Shown here in pieces: positions 35,550 to 44,200 of a DNA stretch of 44,200 nucleotides. A program made the position numbers and the translations under genes. The stretch covers positions 1 to 44,200 of the forward strand of contig JAAPAO010000273.1 in NCBI GenBank assembly GCA_013115145.1, read 5' to 3'. Under the pieces are notes generated by a model that was not told the origin of the DNA, did not search any database, and saw only the letters and a list, made by a program, of their open reading frames with translations. Source of the stretch: Perkinsus chesapeaki (Eukaryota > Perkinsozoa > Perkinsida > Perkinsidae). Positions within the stretch are counted from its first letter, which is position 1. Every line of letters begins with the position of its first letter.

Positions 35550-37343
35550 TTACCCCCTACCAGACCGCCGTCCCCGATGACTATCGTTCATCGGCGTAGT
35601 TATTGTCTCATTTCTTTGCTTTACATCTTCCCGTAGTTCCTCAAGTGCCCACCGAAGCCTTTCAACATCTTCGTGCAGCAGCCTCTCCGATTCCTTACGG
35701 TCTAGTAGCTCCTCGCTAAGTGCCTGATTGGGCTGTGTTAAAATGCATGCATGTGACCGTCTACCTATGTGAGCGAAAAAGGAAAATTTCGCGCGAATTT
35801 TCCACTCGCTTTTTGCGTCTTAACTGTATTAATAGGAAATCTTGCTAGTGCGGAGGATACACAACGGGATGCTTTTAAGAGGAAAATATTCACGACAAAT
35901 CTATTGTCTGCAAGTTCCTGCCACGATTCTCCAGTCTTCCGTACACCACCTCTGAAACTCACCGTGACGGTTCGATTGAGCCCTTCAATAACACGTTCCT
36001 GCGTCTCCAACTTAATCTGCATTTCTGTTACTAAACACTTCAAAGTATCCAGCTCATCATTAGTCACCGCCTCTGCAGTGCCCTCCCCGGGGGGCAGGAG
36101 CACCTGCTGCTGCTGAGGGTCACTGGTGAACTAAGAAAGGGTCATCTATCAGTAGACAACGCTCTGTAGCACTCAGTAATACATTCCAAAAGGCCCATTC
36201 CGGCTTGATAGATTTGCAAAGATCTAATTCGGATGTGATACTAGAACACCACTCATATGAGTGAGAGCTATCCCTCTTCCGCTCCCACCACAGCCAGCCC
36301 CCAGCTGACAGCGCTGTCATTCGATAAGGCACATTTATCCATCTCCCGGATGAGGCCAAAAAATTTTCCATTAAAACGAGATTTCCCGGAAAAGTTCATC
36401 GTGAAATCGGGCAACTACGCACTGTGTGATACGAAATTCGTAAAATGCCGCCTTCTATATTACGGCAGGCCAACCCCAATGCCTCCACACATCGCGACCC
36501 TACCATCTTCCCTCGAGGTTGACGTATTCCGCCCAATTCCCCACGCACCAATTCCTCCTTTTGACATTCTGTGTGAGGCGCTGGAGCTTCCCTCTGCACT
36601 ATCGTCCCCTCGACACTGACATCTACAGACTTCTCCTCAGCAGTTTCTGTTGGTGTCTCCTGCACAGCTGGGGCTTCTTCTACAATCGACAACTCTCTTT
36701 TGTCCACTAAGTTAGTCATCTCCAGTATAGCAGCGCTTTGCCCGTCTGAGAGGGGAAATACAGGACAACATTAGGCTCTTCTTATTGGATCATAGGCCAC
36801 CTTTAAGATATCTACCAGCGCCAACAAACTTCCTTCTCCAGCTCTAAAACTACTTCCTAACCAGTGGGAACAACGTGGGAAATCACTAAAGAACTTTACG
36901 AGTTTTTTTTTGCAAAATTTCTCGATTTTTTCCGCTCTTCCCACCCAAACAAATTCCGGAACATATAACCTTTTACCTATACCACACACCCTTTATTGTT
37001 TATTCAATCCGGTTCCTTACCTGAGCCTGCTAGCGTCCCCTCTGCCACCCGCAAACGCTTCATTTCCCCTGGCCGTTCGACCGTCCCTACGATGACATCC
37101 TCCACACTGTCACGCTTTACTTTACCTTCATAAAACTCGCAGGGTGTCGTGTTGCTCCCAGACAGGACTAATACGAGACACGCCTCTCCGCCCGCCAAAG
37201 CCCTATCGCTTATCAGCTCAGACTTGAGGAAGTGCTGTACAGCAGTGAAGCTACAAATGGCAAATACTTTTCACTGCGCCACGAAACTCACCCTTCACTA
37301 CATTATTCTGTCTCTTTGTCGAGCATCCAGAGCCACGCACCAT
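35550..37343 (-). CDS. Multi-exon coiled-coil protein, function unknown
   Basis: A likely start lies at 37343 (MVRGSGCSTKRQNNVVK), followed by a 47-base intron. The next exon, about 37245-37018, reads HFLKSELISDRALAGGEA and ends in a GTAAGG donor. A middle exon from about 36766 contains DGQSAAILEMTNLVDKREL and a Pro/Glu/Thr-rich acidic stretch. A short piece near 36343 reads EMDKCALSNDSAVSWGLAVV. The C-terminal part is clear: FTSDPQQQQVLLPPGEGTAE, a coiled coil (LKCLVTEMQIKLETQERVIE), a 45-base intron (starting near 35963), then after a longer intron with an AT-rich hairpin a second coil (LSEELLDRKESERLLHEDVE) and a basic end. Middle joins are not all resolved. A scaffold or cytoskeletal role is suggested only by the coils. 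Confidence 0.6.
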
Positions 37344-37740
37344 ACCCCCACCAGCGGCAATGTGCCTGTCAAGAGCGACAGGAATTTTCGCTCTTGCGAC
37401 TACACAACTTTTTTTGAATCCCGTTGAGATTTCTATGGTTCACGGAACTCTGCAAATCGCAGCGAATTAAGACTTGCTATTGAGAAATTATTAATAATAT
37501 ATATTATTCGATTCTAACGCAAGCGTGTCTCTCGCCCAGTCTATTACTACTCGAATCCAGAGGTTATGAAAAGTAATCATCCCAAAAAGTCTGTTGGCCT
37601 GTCGTCATACTAGCCCTCACATTTATCGGTTTTATAACTTCCAAGAATATCCTTTCCAAAATTAGCCCATATATGATATGAAAATGTCCTCGTATATGAC
37701 CTCATTACACCCTTCCTATCTACACAAATTACCCTATTTT
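37344..37740. other. Spacer, no gene seen
   Basis: AT-rich sequence. A TTATTAATAATATATATTATT-like run lies at about 37487-37507. No frame is supported. Confidence 0.5.
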
Positions 37741-38623
37741 TTAGAATAACGTCGCCTGGTGGGAGATACCGAGTCCTTCAAGGACATCCCAACACTTACG
37801 AGAAAACTCGTCATTGACTAGCAAGCACACGCACTTCCGGCCAGCATCCAATGTTACGAAACCTAATGAAAACCCGAAACCCAAAACCCGTTTAACCACC
37901 ATACCGTATTCTCCAATAGAATCTGTTAGCATCTGAGGTGTCTCGGACAGCAATCGCGCCGATAGGGGCGTCGGTCGAACTCGCAATGGATACCGCAGCG
38001 GCTTGAGAAACATCCTTGGCAGCGGCGACGCGAGCTCGAACCACAGCACCTCCGGTTGTCTGATGGCCTAATTGCCGCGAAGCGTCGAACACTATTACTC
38101 TGCGCCGACGATCCATTCACTGCCACATACACTGCTGAATGATAGGCATCCATTACTGTCCATTCCAGAGGGCTTTAGGGGCGAATCTGATGTTGGCTGT
38201 AGCCCCAGGCAGCTGTATAGTAAATACCAGTGTTTATCCGAACAGGCACTGATCCATGGGAGCAGCCTCTCCCTTCATCGACCTCAATCATAATATGGGG
38301 GCCGTCACCACTGCTTTGAGAGAATCTGGCAACCTGGCCGGACAAGCCTGGCCTTCCATAGGCCCCAAAGGTCCCTACAATGCCTTGGCTACTGTCACCA
38401 CTTGCCATGCGTTCCACTAAAGCTCTTGTTATGTAGACTGCATAGTGACAAAGGATGTCCTCGAGACAAAGCATTCTAAAGAGCGATATACCGATAAAGA
38501 TCGGCGGTGACGGTACATTTTCCTCCGCTGGTCATCTACAGTCCGATCCCAAAGCACAGCTCTTGTTGCTGGGAACTTTATACTGTTATCACCTGTCGAG
38601 GAGGAGGAATGTGCAGAGGGCAT
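37741..38623 (-). CDS. Multi-exon gene of unknown function
   Basis: The first exon 38623-38492 starts MPSAHSSSSTGDNSIKFPAT and contains DRTVDDQRRKMYRHRR. A 32-base intron (38491-38460) joins in phase to DILCHYAVYITRALVERMAS and a Gly/Ser-rich run. A later exon, at least 38116-37900, reads RRRVIVFDASRQLGHQTTGG, then VAAAKDVSQAAAVSIASS, DANRFYWRIRYG. A 37-base intron (37899-37863) leads to the last exon, FVTLDAGRKCVCLLVNDEFS to the stop. The join between about 38190 and 38116 is unresolved. The second half looks like a compact alpha/beta domain, but I do not recognise it. A damaged inverted copy of part of the third exon lies in an intron of the kinase gene (32412-32545). Confidence 0.62.
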
Positions 38624-39607
38624 AGGAGAAGGGATTTATTTATAGGTACCTGGAAGGGAAAGAAATAAGTATATTATTATTGATACGATTGATAAGCAAT
38701 AACGGTCGAGCTACTCAACTTCAGTAACCATTGTGAACTTCTCTGTAGCGTTTACTATTAACAAAAAGAACGTACACTCTCTATTGTAGCGTTTTAACAT
38801 TAGAAATATTCCTTTTTAAAGGTGTCGCAGGATCCATTAAACCTGGTAGACCGGTCCACTAAGGATTGGTATAGGATAATAATAAGATTTTCAAAACATT
38901 AAAAATATACCTTCACGCGCCGTTGAGATATTAACAACACTATACAAGTAATTCATGGAGAAACTTGTGGCAGTCTTAGAAAGGATGACTCGCACTGGTA
39001 GTGGTGGGATGCAGCGCAGGGGAGAGAAGAGTCCAGCTTTGATAGTCCATTAAATCACTAATCTTCAAGAGAATCATTCAGTCGAATTCAGTATTGCTCT
39101 TTATACGTACCAGAAGCGCATTACTATAATGAAATGCGTCCTTGAGAGATACTGTTAATGGTTATACTCACCGCTATCAGAACAGGGTTACCGAAGAGGA
39201 GACAATTATGGACAGCACCGTTCAATTAATCGTTCCAGATCTAAAGGAAGGATTCTGAATTAGATCATGCAAATGCCAAGCTTGAGCTAGGATTCTCAGA
39301 TTCCCCACTAAGTTCTACAAGTCGGTGAGCACGGAATTAAGTGGACGTCTCAAGCATGGTAGCGGGCAGGTTTCGGCATTTCAGAAGATAACAAGTGACC
39401 GCCGATGGGAATCGATCTTGCGCCCTCGCGGAGTACAAACGCGCAGACTAACCATTACACAAAAAATTCCGCTTGACGGTCGCGCATCCTATGAGTGTCC
39501 GTCTTCGTTGAGTGTTGCAAACCGATCCCAAAACTCAGCAATTAAACGTTAAATCCGCCAAGCTACTTCTTTGTATCAGCCTTTATTACCAATCTTGTGT
39601 GAAGTGT
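38624..39607. other. Spacer with one tRNA-like patch
   Basis: No protein gene is seen. The only structured element noticed is the tRNA-like stretch near 39396-39482. The rest is AT-rich and includes the 5' flanks of two divergent genes. Confidence 0.5.
39396..39482 (-). other. tRNA-like sequence, probably a relic or tRNA-derived repeat
   Basis: On the minus strand an A-box-like TGTAATGGTTAGTCTGC is followed at normal spacing by a B-box-like GATCGATTCCC. GACCGTC and GGCGGTC could pair as an acceptor stem. However, the D loop would be about 22 bases and the T stem does not pair, and no T-run follows. It is not called a functional tRNA. Confidence 0.25.
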
Positions 39608-41074
39608 ATGTCTCCTCCACCGACCCTTCCTCTGTTCGCCACTGACACTGAACTGACCTTTTCAGACGAGCCCAGACTGCCTATCCCGGGACCCGTTACG
39701 GCCGACTTGGTGTTCTCAGATGACATACCGGTCGTCAAAGTTGTTAAAAAGGAACGGCCACCTCGAGCACCGGTGGCCCAGCCCAGAAGGAGAAGGGCCT
39801 CTCAGAAGGCCAAGGCTGCGGCGGCCGCTCGCCAAAGAGATCCTCACTACCAACCTTTGAAGTTCAACAAGGATTTCAAACTCGTAGATGAGCCCGAGGT
39901 CGCCGCGACGCAGTTAAAAACTGCCGCCGGTCCGCAGCCGAAAAGCTCCTCTAGCTCTGGCCATCACCGACAAGCCTCTTCCTCTGTCGAACAGGACAGT
40001 AGTGGGAAATCAACACCGATGGTTAGTGATGATGAAAGCTATGCTCCGTCAAGGACGGGAAATAGAAAGAGGGTAAGGGGGACTCTCTGTTGGCAACCGA
40101 TGTGAGCATGCCGTGGGCCTTAGCAATACTTATAGGGAATTTTGGTGTCGAATGTTCTATTTTGTTGGAATCAATCAAGAAGAATTTTAATACAAGTTGT
40201 CTTCGTTCGCCGATTCGTTCGATGGATATTCACTCAATCGGTGCGAGTTTTGGATTCCCCATTAGAATCGGAAGGTCCAACTTGGCTGCCGAACATGCCG
40301 AAATATCAACGCCCATATGAGGCAACAAAAGTTCGGGAAAATTTTCCGATCGGTCCATTCTTTGCATTTCTCAACTTTGGTGAATTTATTCGACGAAATT
40401 GTATAGGTCAGTGAAGGAAGACCAAAAGGCCCTATTTCAGTACCGGGCATTATTCTTCCCACCAACCCGCTTTATGCATTATTTACCAATAGCAATACTC
40501 AGTATTACACACGGCGCTATTGTCAGTCACGTAAAGGAAGAGTTCGCTCAAGGAAGCTTCGATCTGTCGAGGACAGCGTCTCCAGTGGCTTCGGAAGCGA
40601 TGACCAGACAGAACCAAAGCACGGTCTCCTTTCAAGCACGCTCATGCCCTCTTATAAACCAGTCACGCCAAAGCCCGCTGCCGGAAAGCCCCTCCCGCCG
40701 CGACGTCGGCGCGAACCAAGCATGTACACTCCTTTAAAGGAGTTCCTGTATAACGGCCTAGACGCCAGCAAACGGAAAGGTCACGTTTGCGAGGAGGAGA
40801 GGACTGAGCACGAAAAAATGGAGGTACCTCCGCCACAGATGGTTCCAGGAGGTCAAAACCGTTTCAGATATCTTCACTACGCAGTAAGCTGGCGAGTCGG
40901 ATACATGCCTTGGAGACCTACATGGCAACGGCCTCGCTGGCGGCTGTAGGTCAGAGGATGGAAACCTATGACACCGTCGAGGCTGAGGTTGGAGGGACAG
41001 AGAAGGCGGCGGGTGTAGATATTGTACCGGTTGTTAAGAACAAGCGAAAACGCAGACGTAGAGGGTGCCGCTGA
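39608..41074 (+). CDS. Basic, mostly disordered protein, three exons, 322 aa
   Basis: Exons 39608-40072, 40527-40823 and 40868-41074 join in phase over introns of 454 and 44 bases. The N-terminal part is Pro-rich (MSPPPTLPLF) with repeated acidic FSDE/FSDD motifs, then a strongly basic Ala-rich run (RRRRASQKAKAAAAARQR), then Ser-rich sequence. A short pattern Y-x-P-L-K-x-F occurs twice (HYQPLKFN and MYTPLKEF). The last exon is a helical segment (LRSKLASRIHALETYMATAS) followed by an acidic stretch and a nuclear-localisation-like end (KNKRKRRRRG). A nuclear or nucleolar protein is likely. I know no family. The Met at 39608 is preferred over the ATG 32 codons upstream, which adds poor sequence. 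Confidence 0.72.
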
Positions 41075-41642
41075 AGGCTATCATGTGAACATGATGATCA
41101 ATGCTGCTACTGAAGTCACTGAGTGTTGCGTGAAGTAATAGGGCATCTTCAGTCGTTGGTGTAGGGGCGGAATGGTGGTCAAGATGGCCAGTAAGTTAAC
41201 ACTGTGGTGGAAGTGAGCATATGGTCACATGGTGATGTCTTTAAACGATGCATGACCTGGATACATATTCTGATTGAGAACTTATTTGACCAGTAATGTA
41301 CCTAATATATTAAAGGTGTGATTTATTAAATTGACCTTTATATTCCAAACCTTTCCCAGTCACTGAGTTCTGCCCGTTATAGTGAGGCGCACAAGAGAGC
41401 TAAAAAGGAATATATCACCACAGTTACATTATTCTTGTACAGCTTCTACTAGGCTGCGTTCCGGATGGTGGCGAAAACCGCTTAAGGCTTAATGTTGCCC
41501 GTGAAATGCAACTAGCTCCCACATTGTCAGATGGCAAGAGCCCCCTTTATTGGGTCGATTCCTGTGTGTCCATGGATGTGTTACTTTATTAGATCGAGAC
41601 AGCTATTCCCTATAGGACTATATTCTCTAGTTCGATTGGTTC
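41075..41642. other. Spacer, possible leader exon of the next gene
   Basis: A frame from 41531 begins MARAPFIGSIPVCPW and continues FIRSRQLFPIGLYSLVRLV, which would make a good organelle-targeting leader for the helical-repeat protein. It is in a different frame from that gene, and I found no intron that joins them. Otherwise no gene is seen. Confidence 0.4.
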
Positions 41643-43875
41643 ATGTCACTATCAAGGGCAGTAAAGGAGATCAAGCAGGTGGCAATACTAACCGCAACCA
41701 ACCCACCGGTGGCATCTCAAAGAGAGATCGCTGCCAAGTGGTCTGCTGCTCTTGAAGCGTTCGTCCAAAGAATAGGTGCTTCATCCGGAGCAGGCACGAT
41801 CGAGGTCTCTCCTATGAACCTATCTCGAGCGCTGCAAGATGTAGCTAAGCATGCACCTGAACAAGGAAGGTCTCTGGTGTATGCCATCTTACCGAACATC
41901 ATGGACGGCGACCGTGGTGGCAACGGCCCTCTGCCGACTTTGGGAGCATTCGGGCCCGTGGAGCTTGCGTACTTGGCGAACAGCATTGCCAATATTATAG
42001 GGTCCGACTCGAATGCGAGGCAATCTCGGGAGCTGCTTCGACGGTTCGGGCAAGAAGTGGGGGAGTACTTCTCCAAGCCAGGGAGGCTGGAGGCTGTACC
42101 CATCTACACGCTGGTGACTCTCACGAATGCCCTCAATAGGCTGGGGTACGACGGAGCATCGCGAAGACGAAGAGAGGAGGACCTATATTCTCGATTCGAT
42201 CGCCTGTGCTGCAGCAAGATCGAATCGATGAACGCTAGCGATATTGCGGTGGCCCTTCAATCCTTCCACAATGGCGGCTGTCGGCAAGTCAGGCCCTCTT
42301 TGGAGCTTCTCAGTAAAGCCTCGGAGCGTCTAAAGGGCGATCTCAGGCAGCAGGTGGGATGCTTTGGTGCTGCGGAGCTTGGTAGCGGTGACCTTAGATA
42401 CCTTCTAAAAGCCTGGCACAGCTGCTTAACATATTTGTGACGTTTGGATATACGCAGGATAGAGATCTACTTGTATTCCTTTTTGAGTCCATTCTGGCAA
42501 CACCTGCTGAGGAGCTGGAGGTACCTCTGATGTGGGTCGAGCTACGTCACGTCACGCTCAGGTCTTCTGTGCTCCTCTGGCGCTGAACTCCCTCTCCAAA
42601 TGCTACAAGGCCTTGAATGACGACAGCGACATACCACTGCCGACAACTCTGGTTTTCAATCTAGCCACGAAGTAGCACGACTGGGCTGTCACCTGGCATG
42701 TCTTTGATAGGCACATTCTGCCCAGACTCGATGAGCTTGCCTCCTGCCAAGTCGCGAATGTGGTGAACGCCCTTGGCAGCCTGCAGGTCATGGACTATCG
42801 CTTGCTGAAGAGTATGTCTCATCTGATCGCCAACAGTGACGGCGGTCGTCGAATTCCCCTGGAGACATTCTCCTTCCAGGAGCTCAGCAATATATCCCAC
42901 GGCTTCGCGAAAATATCGTAAGTATCTTTGTCGACCAGTAGAAGATACGAACGCCATCTTTGTCAGTTACGGTAGCAGTGACCTCTACAGCACGCTTTTC
43001 GGCGAGGCCAGTCGGCGAAGAAGCGAGTTTGACTCTCAAGGCGTATCCATGTTCCTCGATTCGGTGCGACGTGTTGCTAATCGATGGTTTAATAGCATGA
43101 TGAGAGATCCCAATCGCCCAGGGCCTCAGCCGGGTACGTGGTCGGGTACGTGGTCGGGTACCTGGGAGTGCGATGAGAAACAACACGCGCTTGCTGTGCA
43201 GCTGGAACATTCTCAAACGCTTTGCGTAGTATTGCTCTCCCTGATAGCCGACTCTGTATTCTATACTACCGTCCTTCTAAGTGTACCGATGATATTGTCC
43301 GCTGCTGTTCAGGCCTACAGTACATTCCTCACTCCTTGATGGATTCAATAAGGCAGTTGTTAGCCTCTTGTGAATCTTGGTCTAAAGAGCGCCTGCAGAT
43401 GCCTCACAGTGGCGGAATAAGCGTGCAGTCTGCTACCCAGATTTTGCTATGTCTTGTGGAACTCGGTCGAGGCAGCGCGGCGTCCGAGTCTCCCTTGGCG
43501 AAATGCTTCAGCCGGACAGCCTCCACCAAAGGTGAGAAAGAGTCGCTTCATCACCCAGTCACCACGGCGTGTTTTAGGTGATAATTTCGGAGATGACATC
43601 GATTCCATGCTACCGCATTTACTCATTGCTTCTCTGAAGGAGCGGGCCGATAAGCTCACAAAGGAGCAGACTCGACACGTCGCCCATGCGTCCCGAAGAT
43701 ACAAATCGTGCGATTCGGCCACGTACAACGCACTTCCAGAAGAGGTGGGTTTACCCTCGCCGTGGTTACATTCAGTTTTGGTTCTCAGATGATCCGGTGG
43801 CTTGATGACATTCACAGGGAGTTCCCGGCTTCAGTGAAAACTCAGCGCAGTGTTCCTGTGGCGAAGGCGCGGTAA
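41643..43875 (+). CDS. Helical-repeat (HPR/FASTK-like) protein, eight exons, 616 aa
   Basis: Exons 41643-42353, 42398-42520, 42562-42671, 42711-42917, 42991-43225, 43321-43531, 43578-43744, 43789-43875 all join in phase; introns are 39-95 bases. The protein is a series of helix pairs with the heptatricopeptide-like consensus of Leu, Asn and Ala at fixed spacing: ELAYLANSIANII, TLVTLTNALNRLGYD, SLAQLLNIFVTFGY, ALNSLSKCYKAL, QVANVVNALGSLQVMDYRLL and FQELSNISHGFAKI. Such repeats are known in organellar RNA-binding proteins of the HPR and FASTK/RAP groups in alveolates. I see no RAP domain at the C-terminus (ends PVAKAR). A role in mitochondrial RNA or rRNA handling is an inference. A 12-base tandem repeat (GGGTACGTGGTC, about 2.8 copies at 43133-43167) adds GTWS repeats in one loop. 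The N-terminus is uncertain. Confidence 0.83.
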
Positions 43876-44200
43876 AGGCCGGTTGAACTCCAAAACATGT
43901 TTCTGAAAATTACGTTTCATTATTACGTTGAAGGTGTCGCGTTGCTGCAGTGCAACGGAAAGAGAAAGATGATTGATCACGAACAAATGATCGAATACCG
44001 TAACGTTGTACAAGAAGCGATAGAAGTGCATTGTGTCGTTTTTGCGACAGCGACAACCCTGTGTAACAGATGTCCCTGTGTCATAAATGTGTAAGATACG
44101 CAGCTACTGTGCTAGGATGGGTAGGTCATGTTGAATGTATTAATGTATTATTGTAGCATTAAGTTAATAGTATTATCATAATATTATTGTTAGTTGATAT
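43876..44200. other. 3' flank of the helical-repeat gene
   Basis: A 65-codon plus frame from 43897 and its antisense have no support. The last 70 bases are AT-rich with TTATTG/TATTAT runs. Confidence 0.5.

Noticed and set aside
35765-36116. Overlapping plus and minus ORFs of about 112 codons
   Set aside because: Only part of the minus-strand frame is exon (coiled coil); the rest, including the AT-rich hairpin, is intron, and the plus frame is a shadow.

Overview
This window looks like nuclear DNA of a protist and not of a bacterium. Conserved proteins can be read only after removing many GT-AG introns, mostly 32-60 bases long, often with a CTAAC- or CTAAA-like branch sequence near the 3' end. 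There are no operons and no ribosome binding sites, and the AT-richer spacers are 0.3-1.3 kb. The dense tiny introns, the intronless secreted proteins without recognisable relatives, and the style of the RRM protein and the helical-repeat proteins suggest a myzozoan alveolate of the Perkinsus type. That assignment is an inference from gene style, not from a marker gene.

Layout. 1-4.2 kb: two weak candidate ORFs, then an intronless multi-pass membrane protein. 5.4-8.9 kb: an intron-dense minus-strand gene whose middle resembles a GNAT fold. 10.1-11.2 kb: an intronless secreted protein (minus). 11.9-13.4 kb: an intronless RRM protein. 14.3-16.4 kb: an 11-exon acyl-CoA dehydrogenase of the ACAD10/11 type ending in a PTS1-like SRL. 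16.7-18.4 kb: a six-exon helical protein with a mitochondrial-type leader. 18.8-19.8 kb: a secreted protein distantly related to the one at 10.1 kb. 20.5-27.5 kb: a tandem segmental duplication, each unit carrying one intronless secreted cysteine-rich protein with saposin-B-like spacing. Fragments of the 3' ends of neighbouring genes sit at the unit edges. 27.4-28.2 kb: a four-exon gene (minus). 28.5-29.1 kb: a small multi-exon gene (plus). 29.3-34.2 kb: a 14-exon NDR/LATS-type AGC kinase (minus) with a long Pro/Gln/Ser tail; one of its introns holds an inverted, broken copy of an exon from the 37.7-38.6 kb gene. 34.8-38.6 kb: three minus-strand genes, one coiled-coil. 39.6-41.1 kb: a three-exon basic protein. 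41.6-43.9 kb: an eight-exon helical-repeat (HPR-like) protein, probably organellar and RNA-related.

How the genes relate. This is not one pathway. Conserved cellular genes (dehydrogenase, kinase, helical-repeat proteins) are intron-rich. All four predicted secreted genes are single-exon, and three of them lie around the duplicated segment. Exon coordinates come from reading frame and splice signals. For five genes (ACAD, the 16.7 kb gene, the 27.4 kb gene, the kinase and the HPR-like gene) the phase closes from start to stop. Elsewhere unresolved exons are stated.
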